A DNA stretch of 41,224 nt from positions 166,497-207,720 of the forward strand of contig SWDI01000002.1 of NCBI GenBank assembly GCA_005116955.1. Reading direction: 5' to 3'. The position numbers were made by a program, and so were the translations under genes. The DNA comes from Nitrospira sp. (GTDB lineage Bacteria > Nitrospirota > Nitrospiria > Nitrospirales > Nitrospiraceae). Under the pieces are notes generated by a model. It searched no databases and was not told the DNA's origin. It was given only the letters and a program-made list of their open reading frames with translations. Positions 26,975 through 34,729 of the stretch are shown piece by piece (position 1 is the first letter of the stretch; every line of letters starts with the position of its first letter).

Positions 26975-27807
26975 ATGAACACCACAGGCTATACGCACTT
27001 GAGTCCTGAAGAACGAGCCACCCTGAGCCTGGGCCTCGCCCAGGGGTAGCCGCTCCGGATGATAGCCCGCGTGTTGGGCCGCGCGCCCAGCACCCTGTGA
27101 GCCGGGAATGCGCCCGCAACACAACGCGGGCCATCCCTATCGCGCCTGCACAGCGCAGATCCAGGCGGCCGCCAGGGTGCACCAGCCCCGACGCCCCCGG
27201 AAACTCCTGGATCCCTGGTTGTGGGCGTCTGCCCAGACCCACCTGAAAGACGGCTGCTCGCCGGAACAGATTGCGGGCCACCTGCGACGCGCGTCTACTG
27301 CCGACATGCGCCAACACCTCTCGCCCGAGACCATCTATGCCGCGCTGTACGTGTTGCCTCGTGGCACGCTGCGCAGTGAATTACTGGCCGCCCTGCGTCA
27401 GGCACGCAAGGCGCGCCAGCCTCTGGCACGAGGGACTGCCCGCCGCGGCCAGCTCCCCAATATGACGCCGATTGTCGAGCGTCCCGCCGAGGTGGCCTCC
27501 CGCACAGTCCCAGGCCACTGGGAAGGCGACCTCATCAAGGGAGCCCGCAATGGCTCAGCGGTCGGCACGCTGGTCGAACGGACGACACGCCTGGTGCTCC
27601 TGGCCAAGATGAATGGGACCGATGCGAGGAGTGCGCGTGAAGGTTTCACGAAGAAGCTTCGGCATGTCCCCGCGCTGCTGCGCCAGTACTTACCCAAGGG
27701 CACGGACTTGTCGGGCTACACGCAGTAGAAACTGTCCCGACTTTGCCACGCCCCTGGAAGTCTATGCGCACCTGCGCCATTATTCACCCGTTGCACTTGG
27801 AACTTGA
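26975..27807 (+). pseudogene. IS30-family transposase wreck
   Basis: It begins MNTTGYTHLSPEERATLSLG, the IS30 N-terminal helix-turn-helix region, and is broken by TAG at 27047-27049 and a TGA soon after. It reads on in a second frame (27108-27728) with the conserved SPEQIAGHLRR, ETIYAALY and VPGHWEGDLIKGARNGSAVG (first catalytic Asp region). The middle of the catalytic domain is deleted: LRHVPALL jumps to RQYLPKGTDLSGYTQ. A third frame supplies the tail TPLEVYAHLRHYSPVALGT, to the stop at 27805. Weak inverted ends with GTGCAAC lie near 26937 and 27790. No active transposase can be made. Confidence 0.85.
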
Positions 27808-27935
27808 AACCGCCCCCTATATATTTGATACTCGTTTATTCCACGTTACGCGTCCCAGAGAATTTCATGGGATTGTTTAGTCTAAGAAAAACTTCAACAC
27901 TGACGTGATCTTACCTGAGTTTATCGGGGGAATGA

Positions 27936-29855
27936 ATGCCAACTTCATCACCGCATATAAGGACTTTTCGCGGACGCATGTGGCACTGGCTTTATAATTT
28001 TTGGCTTTCCCATGTTAGCACCTACACATGGTGGAGGCAGCTGAGACCTACTGCCTGGCAAGGTGTCGCTTGGATAGTTTCCATTTACCGGCTGAGCCTT
28101 CGTAGAGCTGTCTTTATCGGCGTCACCGGCAGTTGTGGCAAAACTACAACGAAGGAAATGATTGCCGCAGTGCTCTCCAGCCAATTCAAAGGTCACAAGA
28201 GCCATGCCAATGATAATACCTTAATTGGAGTAATACAGACTATATTACGTACCAGACGGGAATATAACTTTTGCGTACAGGAGTTCACCGTCGGTAGGCT
28301 CGGTGAAGCGATTTCTTTAGAAAAACAGTTCGAAATGTTTAAGCCTCAGATGGGTGTGGTAACCACCGTGGGAGATGATCATATCAGCGCGCACGGCAGT
28401 AGAGAGGCAATCGCTGCTGAAAAGGGAAAATTGATTGCCGCGCTCCCGTACAATGGCACCGCAATCCTGAATGCGGATGACCCTCTCGTCCTGGCGATGC
28501 AAAGCCGCTGCAGAGGGCGCACACTGACGTACGGCCTGTCCCCGGATGCCATGCTGCGTGCGGAAGATGTCCGCGACAATTGGCCTAACCGTTTGTCATT
28601 GACTGTCCGGTATGGGGATGAATCGGTTAGAGTGCAAACTCAATTGTGCGGCGCACACTTAGTGCCGAATGTGCTTGCTGCGATGACCGCCGGGAAAGCC
28701 ATGGGTGTCAGCCTTCAATCGGCGGCGGCGGCGCTAGAAGGCTTGTCCCCGGTTCCAGGGCGTATGTATCCGATTGAAACCCCTGAGGGCGTGACGTTTA
28801 TCTGCGATGACGTGAAGGCTTCTGTATGGGCAATCCCTCCGGCGTTGGATTTCATGCGACGCGCCGCTGCAAAACGCAGAATTGTTATCCTAGGTACTCT
28901 TTCGGATTATCTAAAACCCATGAATCCGACCTATGCTCAGGTCGCCAGACAGGCATTGGAGGTGGCCGATTACGTGTTTTTCGTCGGTCCCTGGGCCTCA
29001 CGCTGCCTTCGTGCCAAGCGGCATCCCAAAGACCAAGCGTTGCAGGCTTTTGTTACTGTGGACCAAATCAATGGATTCTTGCAGGGGTTTTTGGAGCCGG
29101 GCGATTTGGTCCTAATTAAGGGATCATCACGCACCGATGGTCTATCGCGCATCGTATCGGTCTGGAGTCGCAAGCCGCAGGGACGGTCTGTTGAAGTTCA
29201 CCCTGATCGAGACAGCGCGATCCCGGTGCAGTTCGCGAGTGATACTTCAATTCTTTCTACTGACGGCGCGATGCAGGATAAGGGGATGAGCCAACTGGTT
29301 GTGGGCTTAGGCAACCCCGGCAAGCGTTTTGAACAGACTCCTCATAACGTGGGCCAATGGACGCTGGAGCTGCTTGCCGAATCGTTACAGGCGAAGTGGT
29401 CTGAGGAAAATTTTGGCTTAGTGGCTAGAACTCAAGTTGAAGGCCAACCGGTGCTTTTGGTTAAACCGGCGACTGAGATGAACCATACTGGGCCATGGGT
29501 GCGACAGATGGCGGATCAATACCAATTGAAGATCCAAGACTGTGTGGTCATTCAGGATGATATTCACCTCAAGCCAGGCGAAGTGCGCAATAGAATGAGT
29601 GGCAGCTCCGGAGGGCACAAAGGCATGCAGTCCATCATCGCCGCATTTCAAAGCGAAGATATCCGTCGAGTCAAGATAGGTGTAGGCGTACCTACCGATG
29701 GGACACCAGTTGCAAGATATGTGTTAACGCCATTTGAAGGCCCGGAGCGTGACTTGGTCGAGAATGCCTGCCGTCGAGCCGCCACACGCGTCGTCGAGAT
29801 GATTGAAATGCGATCCAGCAAGATTTCACGGAACTTGGGAAACGCATCAATTTGA
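27936..29855 (+). CDS. Mur ligase fused to peptidyl-tRNA hydrolase domain
   Basis: 639 residues in one uninterrupted frame; GGGGGA lies six bases before the ATG. Residues about 58-410 are a MurF-class ligase: P-loop GVTGSCGKTTTKE (62-74), metal region HISAHGS (149-154) with EAIAAEKGKLI, LNADDP (178-183), PVPGRM (272-277) and KGSSRTDGLSR (395-405). The usual N-terminal UDP-MurNAc-binding domain is replaced by about 57 residues with a hydrophobic patch (AWQGVAWIVSIY). Residues 453-630 are a Pth domain: LGNPG (N460), TPHNVG (H470, catalytic), EMNHTG (N516), DDIHLKPGE (D541/D542), GGHKGMQS. Catalytic groups for ligase and hydrolase are all present. An internal ATG at codon 451 follows AGGATAAGGGG and might also yield free Pth. 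The substrate is unknown. Confidence 0.88.
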   Translation: MPTSSPHIRTFRGRMWHWLYNFWLSHVSTYTWWRQLRPTAWQGVAWIVSIYRLSLRRAVFIGVTGSCGKTTTKEMIAAVLSSQFKGHKSHANDNTLIGVIQTILRTRREYNFCVQEFTVGRLGEAISLEKQFEMFKPQMGVVTTVGDDHISAHGSREAIAAEKGKLIAALPYNGTAILNADDPLVLAMQSRCRGRTLTYGLSPDAMLRAEDVRDNWPNRLSLTVRYGDESVRVQTQLCGAHLVPNVLAAMTAGKAMGVSLQSAAAALEGLSPVPGRMYPIETPEGVTFICDDVKASVWAIPPALDFMRRAAAKRRIVILGTLSDYLKPMNPTYAQVARQALEVADYVFFVGPWASRCLRAKRHPKDQALQAFVTVDQINGFLQGFLEPGDLVLIKGSSRTDGLSRIVSVWSRKPQGRSVEVHPDRDSAIPVQFASDTSILSTDGAMQDKGMSQLVVGLGNPGKRFEQTPHNVGQWTLELLAESLQAKWSEENFGLVARTQVEGQPVLLVKPATEMNHTGPWVRQMADQYQLKIQDCVVIQDDIHLKPGEVRNRMSGSSGGHKGMQSIIAAFQSEDIRRVKIGVGVPTDGTPVARYVLTPFEGPERDLVENACRRAATRVVEMIEMRSSKISRNLGNASI

Positions 29856-29958
29856 ATTGTAGCATCCGAGGCATTGGTCTTCACAGTACTCAGCTGGCTT
29901 AATCTCAGGGGAGCACACAGATTTCTGCCAAAATGATGTAGTTCATGGAATATATATT

Positions 29959-31281
29959 ATGAAAATCTTACAGCCATTATTGTTTGCGATCCGGAAACGG
30001 ATTTTCACCAATTTTGATCTTCGACACCGCCTTTTTTATCTTCAACACCGCATTATTCACCTCCGATCTCCTGTGTGTTTACCGTGGTTCAAGATGAGGG
30101 GGAAACAGGACACCGTAAACCGTATTCATCGGTTAGCCTTGGAGATTACTCGTTCACGGATGCGGGGGGGTATGGTTAAGGGTGTACTGGTTTGGCCTAT
30201 CGTTTCGCTACTACTAGCCCTTTACGCTGTCTATCGTTATGGTATTCATGTAGAAAAGAGGTATCGGATCAGCTTGTGGTTGCAATGGAAACAGATTGTC
30301 TACTTGGCAAATGTATACAATCTCCCACCCCAATCGTATTACGATTTCAGGCTTTGGAACGACTCAAATCTAATAAAGGCCGATCAATATATTGTGTGGC
30401 CAGAACATGCCGTCATATTTGATTGGCTCAATAGGAACCTTGACACCAAAACACTCGATAACAAGATTTCCTTCTTTGAATTCTGTCATTCGACTGACAT
30501 CCCAACCCCACCCATAATTGCGAGGTTCGATAGATCTGGAATGGAGCAGTGGTATTGCGATAGTTCGAGTTTTCCCAAGGTGGATCTGGTCGTCAAGCCC
30601 AGCACTTTGAGTTGTGGTGAAGGCGTGGAACGATGGGAGCATGTTGAAGTCTGTCAGAAATGGAAGCGAGGTGATTCATTGCTAAACCACTCAGAGCTTT
30701 TGTCTTATTGCCGCCACCTTGCTGCTAAACACCAGTTGATCGTCCAACCACGATTGCGGAACCACCCCAGCATCGAACAATTTAGCAATAGTGCACTTGG
30801 TACGTTACGTGTAGTTTCCTATCACCTACCCAATACAAAACCGGCACTTTTTCAATCCTGTTTCCGGATGCCCGTAGGAAGGGGAGAAGCTGACAATTTT
30901 AATGCTGGCGGAATCGCTGCTGGGGTGTCCGAGAGAGGTAAATTAGGAGTGGCTGTAGGGAAAGATGTCAGAGCCGGTCTTTTCTCACATCATCCTGATA
31001 CACAGGCCAGAATCGAGGGTGTAGACTTGCCCTATTGGCAACAAATGGTGGACCTGGCTTTATTGGCTCACGAACGACTCGGTGGCCCTTGTTTTGTGGG
31101 TTGGGATATTGCCTTGACGATAAATGGGCCAATTGTACTTGAAGGGAACGACAAGTTTGGTGTGGATTTGGCACAGATGCCTCAAGGGCAACCGCTTGGT
31201 GAGACCAAGTACGCGGAAATCGTTACTGCTGCCGTGAATGCAACAAACCCTGAGCCATTGCTGAAGAACATCCTCGTGTGA
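29959..31281 (+). CDS. Membrane-associated ATP-grasp ligase, sugar-transfer-associated type
   Basis: 440 residues. One hydrophobic segment (about 77-93) is followed by a domain matching the sugar-transfer-associated ATP-grasp group (ATPgrasp_ST): VDLVVKPSTLSCGEGV (208-223, ATP-binding lysine and loop), GTLRVVS (281-287), FNAGGIAAGV (314-323) and the metal-binding end VGWDIALTINGPIVLEGN (380-397). ATP-grasp enzymes join a carboxylate to an amine or thiol through an acyl-phosphate. It lies 103 bases after the Mur ligase-Pth gene on the same strand and is visibly more A+T-rich than the surrounding chromosome, suggesting transfer. It probably works with the upstream ligase. No clear Shine-Dalgarno. 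Confidence 0.82.
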   Translation: MKILQPLLFAIRKRIFTNFDLRHRLFYLQHRIIHLRSPVCLPWFKMRGKQDTVNRIHRLALEITRSRMRGGMVKGVLVWPIVSLLLALYAVYRYGIHVEKRYRISLWLQWKQIVYLANVYNLPPQSYYDFRLWNDSNLIKADQYIVWPEHAVIFDWLNRNLDTKTLDNKISFFEFCHSTDIPTPPIIARFDRSGMEQWYCDSSSFPKVDLVVKPSTLSCGEGVERWEHVEVCQKWKRGDSLLNHSELLSYCRHLAAKHQLIVQPRLRNHPSIEQFSNSALGTLRVVSYHLPNTKPALFQSCFRMPVGRGEADNFNAGGIAAGVSERGKLGVAVGKDVRAGLFSHHPDTQARIEGVDLPYWQQMVDLALLAHERLGGPCFVGWDIALTINGPIVLEGNDKFGVDLAQMPQGQPLGETKYAEIVTAAVNATNPEPLLKNILV

Positions 31282-31354
31282 GAATCTTACCACCCTCATA
31301 GCTCAAAGACTCCAAGCGGGTTCATCGGTCTACGTCAGGTAGAACGAGACGCCG

Positions 31355-31526
31355 GTATCAAAAGGCTTGATGCGGCCGCTCCTGGTTGCACCACTGCACC
31401 CAATCCCGAATGATCTGGCGCGCCTCCTCAAACGTCTGGAACGTGTGCTGCCAGACACACTCTTCTTTGAGACTGCGAAAGAACCGTTCAACCTAATAAA
31501 CGGCAGTTGAAGGATCGTACGGCTCC
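31355..31526 (-). pseudogene. IS3-type transposase (OrfB) C-terminal fragment
   Basis: The minus strand reads VERFFRSLKEECVWQHTFQ, then FEEARQIIRDWVQWCNQERP and HQAF, the end of the DDE domain of IS3-type OrfB with the catalytic glutamate region, closing at TGA 31358-31360. A TAG at 31493-31495 sits just before it. The N-terminal part of what seems the same transposase type is in the chimeric ORF at 31799-32731. The fragment is inert. Confidence 0.75.
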
Positions 31527-31586
31527 ATTATAGCCTTGGTGGAAGCGGGTTGGCGGCGCATTTCTGAGCACGAAGGGAGTCACCCC

Positions 31587-31800
31587 ATGGGTGAAGCACC
31601 ACGCAAGGCCGTGGTCAGGTCACGGCAGTCAATTGCACTCGATAAATTCGGTGGCCGGATCCACGTGGAATGGGACCCCTGCTGCAGCCGTGACTCCTCT
31701 TGGACAGCTACCCTTCTTCATCGAATTTCTCAAAGTGAGCGGCGTCTTCGAGGCCTGGGTGGCGAGTGCCCGCTGGCCTACCACAGTGACCTCGGTCGTC
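31587..31800 (+). pseudogene. IS4/IS1380-like transposase N-terminal fragment
   Basis: Pieces in alternating frames: DKFGGRIHVEWDP, then AAVTPLGQLPFFIEFLKVSG with VFEAWVAS, then ECPLAYHSD. They make up the start of a DDE transposase I know as an IS4- or IS1380-like type. Two frameshifts and an abrupt end near 31800 show it is a remnant. It lies between the two IS3 fragments, so this side of the islet is a nest of broken insertions. Confidence 0.6.
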
Positions 31801-32731
31801 AATAGTGGACGCCATGAATTGCAGCCTCATGCCGCCAGCTGTTGACGGACCCATTGCTGGGCAAATGTCGCGGGCGAGCGATGTCCAGACCGCGCAGGGA
31901 ATAGGGGTAGATCCGATGGGCCGGATGCCGCTGCGTGGTGCAGGGCGTGCGATACACGGCGGTGATCCCCATGCGGCGCATCAGCGTGGCCACCCGCCGC
32001 CGCCCGATGGCGTGGCCCTCTTGCCGGAGGAGATCTCGCAACATCCTGGCGCCAGCAAACGGATACTGCAGATACAGCTCGTCGATCCACCGCATCAGCG
32101 CCAGCACCGGATCCGAGACCGGCGTCGGTTGATAGTAGGCCGTCGAGCGCGCCACGCCGAACAAGATACAGGCGTAGGCCAGCTTCTGAAGGACGTTGTA
32201 CCGCTTGGCTTCTTTGCCGCTTGGATGTCGCAGGAGCAGATGATCGCTGAGTGACTTGCCGATGCCACGAAGGTCTTTGCCGGTTGGAGCCAGGTCGCGA
32301 GTGGCATGTCGGCTCGCGAAAGCATAAGCGGTGAAAATCAGCCCGTTGAGCACAAAAAGCCAGGCGAAAAACAGATGCCATTGCCGCCCCATCGCAAGCC
32401 ACTTGGCGCTGGGAATGGTCGCCCATGCCGGAAAGGCCCGTCTCATGCCGTCCGAGTAGCCAAGCACGCCGGTTGTATCAAACTTATGACCGAGGATAGT
32501 CGTGATACCCATTTCCTCACCACTTTCAGTCTGCATAGGCCTGATTGAGAGTACTGCCTGGTCGCGATCAGAACGGTCGCCCCAATAGAGGGAAATCCAC
32601 TTGTCATCGTCGGCTTTGATTGTGCCACCAGCATAAGCACTCGGCAGCGTGGATCCCATTCCAGCCACCAGTGCCGTCATGGCTCCAGCAACTAAAACCT
32701 TTTTCCACCGCCTCGTAAGATGTTCCTTCAT
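31799..32731 (-). CDS. Three-part chimeric ORF: export signal + cytochrome b piece + IS3 transposase piece
   Basis: 310 residues from the ATG at 32729-32731, which has a strong AGGGAGGG ribosome binding site. Residues 1-48 are a signal peptide (KKVLVAGAMTALVAG to SAYAGG) and the start of a mature protein (GTIKADDDKWISL) like outer-membrane porins of nitrite oxidisers. Residues 49-190 are a cytochrome b interior (LYWGDRSDRDQAV to LQKLAYACILF). Residues 191-286 are the N-terminal part of IS3 OrfB (GVARSTAYYQPTPVSDP to YPYSLRGLDIARP). The tail is out of register. All three pieces are fused in frame, which is striking, but none is complete. A native function is unlikely; expression from the porin signal may occur. 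It could be tagged a pseudogene. Confidence 0.7.
   Translation of the reverse strand: MKEHLTRRWKKVLVAGAMTALVAGMGSTLPSAYAGGTIKADDDKWISLYWGDRSDRDQAVLSIRPMQTESGEEMGITTILGHKFDTTGVLGYSDGMRRAFPAWATIPSAKWLAMGRQWHLFFAWLFVLNGLIFTAYAFASRHATRDLAPTGKDLRGIGKSLSDHLLLRHPSGKEAKRYNVLQKLAYACILFGVARSTAYYQPTPVSDPVLALMRWIDELYLQYPFAGARMLRDLLRQEGHAIGRRRVATLMRRMGITAVYRTPCTTQRHPAHRIYPYSLRGLDIARPRHLPSNGSVNSWRHEAAIHGVHY
32159..32590 (-). repeat. Cytochrome b segment, copy 2 of a direct repeat
   Basis: 432 bases aligned end to end with 26084-26515 in the same orientation, at roughly 90% identity by eye. It is embedded in the chimeric ORF. The substitutions show it is not a recent copy of that gene; a second cytochrome b paralogue probably existed here and was broken by the insertion events. 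Confidence 0.8.
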
Positions 32732-33345
32732 ACTGATGCCCTCCCTTGTGAGTATTAAGAAACCACTGCCCACCTGCACTGATATCCAAAAACGTATACA
32801 ACCAGGAAGTTGGCGGCGAGTATGCCTAAGTGCTCGAAAGATAGCAAGAAACTTTTCTCTACTTGCTTCCACATGTAACAAATATACATATGTATTTCTG
32901 CCTGTCCATCTAAATGCAGGAATCGATCAGGTGCGATACTGATGTGGTTTTCACCTGCGCACCTCAGCATAACCTGCGCAGATCGCGTACAAACCGCATT
33001 GTCACTAACTCGTTTTTCATTTGCCACCATACGTGCCTTTACTTGCCTACGTAGGATGCCCCGCCGTGACGCGGTGGAAGAAGCGTACCGAGTGTCCTCT
33101 GTCTAGTCGGCCAGGGCCATTTGGCGGCGTGCCGACACCTTGGCAAAGGGAGAACAGGTTTCAGCTAGTTTCGCCGAAGGAACCAAACGGACCACCGCTC
33201 TAAAACGTATAGGCTCGACCGGTGTGAAGCAATCCTTGTACCCCGCACTCTTAGGTACACGACGATTCTAGAGTCCACAGAATTATGAGACGGACAACTG
33301 TGAGATGTATGTCCGCACTGAAAAATGTTGGAGGAGGTAACTTAT
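32732..33345. other. Intergenic stretch between the chimeric ORF and the peroxiredoxin terminator
   Basis: About 600 bases with no gene I can support. The left part is the leader and promoter region of the former porin-type gene (its ribosome binding site is at 32735-32745). The rest holds only short spurious ORFs. No repeat or strong promoter is recognised. Confidence 0.5.
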
Positions 33346-33394
33346 AGATAAATAAGAGCCAGGCAGAAGAAGTTCGTCTTGCTCTGCCTGGCTT
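33346..33394 (-). terminator. Terminator after the peroxiredoxin gene
   Basis: An 11-bp stem, AGCCAGGCAGA (33357-33367) and TCTGCCTGGCT (33383-33393). Read on the minus strand it is followed by a T-rich run (CTTATTTATC), so it is a rho-independent terminator 24 bases beyond the peroxiredoxin stop. Confidence 0.75.
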
Positions 33395-33416
33395 TCTTCA
33401 GCACACCGGTAAGAGC

Positions 33417-34052
33417 CTATCGGTTCGGCTGAGGAGTGTAGCGGAGATACGGCTTCACAGTCGTGAAGCCTTTAGGAAACAGTTGTTGTGCTTCTGCATC
33501 ACCCACCGCGGGCGTAATGATGCAATCTTCACCATCTTTCCAGTTCGCCGGAGTGGCGACCTTGTATTTCGAGGTCAGCTGAAGCGAGTCGATCACTCTC
33601 AACAACTCATCGAAGTTCCGGCCGCAGGAAGCGGGATACGTTAAAGTCAGCTTGACCTTCTTGTCCGGGCCGATGATAAAGACCGATCGCACCGTCATAT
33701 TGTCAATGGCATTAGGATGGATCATGTCATACAACGTCGCAACCTTCTTATCCGGATCGGCGATGATGGGATAGTTCATCGTCGTCTTTTGCGTTTCGTT
33801 GATATCGTTGATCCAGCCTTTGTGAGAATCCATCGGATCTACACTGACCGCAATCACTTTTACGCCACGTTTTTTAAACTCCGGCGTGATTTTGGCCACC
33901 GTTCCCAGCTCCGTCGTACACACAGGGGTGTAATCCTTGGGATGTGAAAACAGAATCCCCCACCCGTTACCCAACCATTCGTGAAAATTGATCGTGCCCT
34001 CTGTCGTCTCCGCCGTAAAGTTCGGTGCATCGTCTCCCAATCGTACTGCCAT
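33417..34052 (-). CDS. Peroxiredoxin, Prx6 (1-Cys-like) subfamily
   Basis: 211 residues from MAVRLGDD, with AAGGAGGG upstream; 13 earlier codons are rejected. The peroxidatic site is DYTPVCTTELG with C45, the Prx6 form of PxxxT/SxxC. The long C-terminal extension of this subfamily is present (ATPANWKDGEDCIITPAV). There are two more cysteines: C143, in PASCGRN where related proteins usually have Thr or Ser, and C177. A disulphide-forming mechanism is therefore possible. It reduces hydrogen and organic peroxides in the cytoplasm. It stands alone and ends in a clear terminator. Confidence 0.92.
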   Translation of the reverse strand: MAVRLGDDAPNFTAETTEGTINFHEWLGNGWGILFSHPKDYTPVCTTELGTVAKITPEFKKRGVKVIAVSVDPMDSHKGWINDINETQKTTMNYPIIADPDKKVATLYDMIHPNAIDNMTVRSVFIIGPDKKVKLTLTYPASCGRNFDELLRVIDSLQLTSKYKVATPANWKDGEDCIITPAVGDAEAQQLFPKGFTTVKPYLRYTPQPNR

Positions 34053-34222
34053 GGTATCCCTCCTTAACCTCGGAAAATATCCAGCCATCAACTATTGATC
34101 AGCTATCACCCAACGAATTTTCTACAATACTGTTTCGCAAAGGATGAGTGCAAGGGGCGCTTAAGCTTTGACTCTGGCTTGCCGATAGAGACTCCGGGAA
34201 CCTTTTCTCACGGAGGCTTGCC

Positions 34223-34588
34223 ATGGACAAACCCGACCCAACACGAATCAAACTGCACATGTCAAAAGACCCCATGTATCTGATGCTTCGCGAAGGCTGC
34301 ATCAAGGAGTTTAATGTCAAAAAGGCCTCCGGCGACACATGCGACCTTCGCGGGCTCGACCTTCGCGGGCTGGACCTTCGAGGGCTCGATGCCGATGGAT
34401 TGGATTTCACCGATTGCTATTTTCGGCAGTCCGACCTGAGAGGGGTCGACCTGAGCAAGGCCAAGATGGACGGCGCCAGCATCAACGCCTGCCAGATTTC
34501 CGGTGTCTTATTCCCTTCAGAGCTGAGCGCCTCTGAAATCGAGCTCTCACTTCTACATGGGACAAGAATGCGATATCGGGACAAATAG
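34223..34588 (+). CDS. Small pentapeptide-repeat protein
   Basis: 121 residues with a GGAGG ribosome binding site. Residues 41-95 form pentapeptide repeats of the A(D/N)LxG kind: DLRGL three times in tandem, then DADGL, DFTDC, YFRQS, DLRGV, DLSKA, KMDGA. These build a right-handed quadrilateral beta-helix. The three identical units are encoded by near-perfect 15-base repeats at 34343-34387, which suggests recent unit duplication. Pentapeptide proteins vary in role (topoisomerase protection, scaffolding), and this one cannot be assigned. The N-terminal 40 residues are non-repeat. Confidence 0.85.
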   Translation: MDKPDPTRIKLHMSKDPMYLMLREGCIKEFNVKKASGDTCDLRGLDLRGLDLRGLDADGLDFTDCYFRQSDLRGVDLSKAKMDGASINACQISGVLFPSELSASEIELSLLHGTRMRYRDK

Positions 34589-34729
34589 CGGGACAGCTTT
34601 TTGCTTCGGTTGCTCCTGCCGGCTCGATGCCAGCGACTCCGCCACTGGTTCATCGTCATCTCAACAAGACGACATCCTACCTGACCTACTCCCTTCCTAA
34701 TTCCATGGGAGGCATGCGCGATAACAGTG

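Noticed and set aside
31591-31845. 84-codon ORF as a real small gene
   Set aside because: Its middle matches a transposase start only after frame changes, so it is part of the IS4-like remnant.
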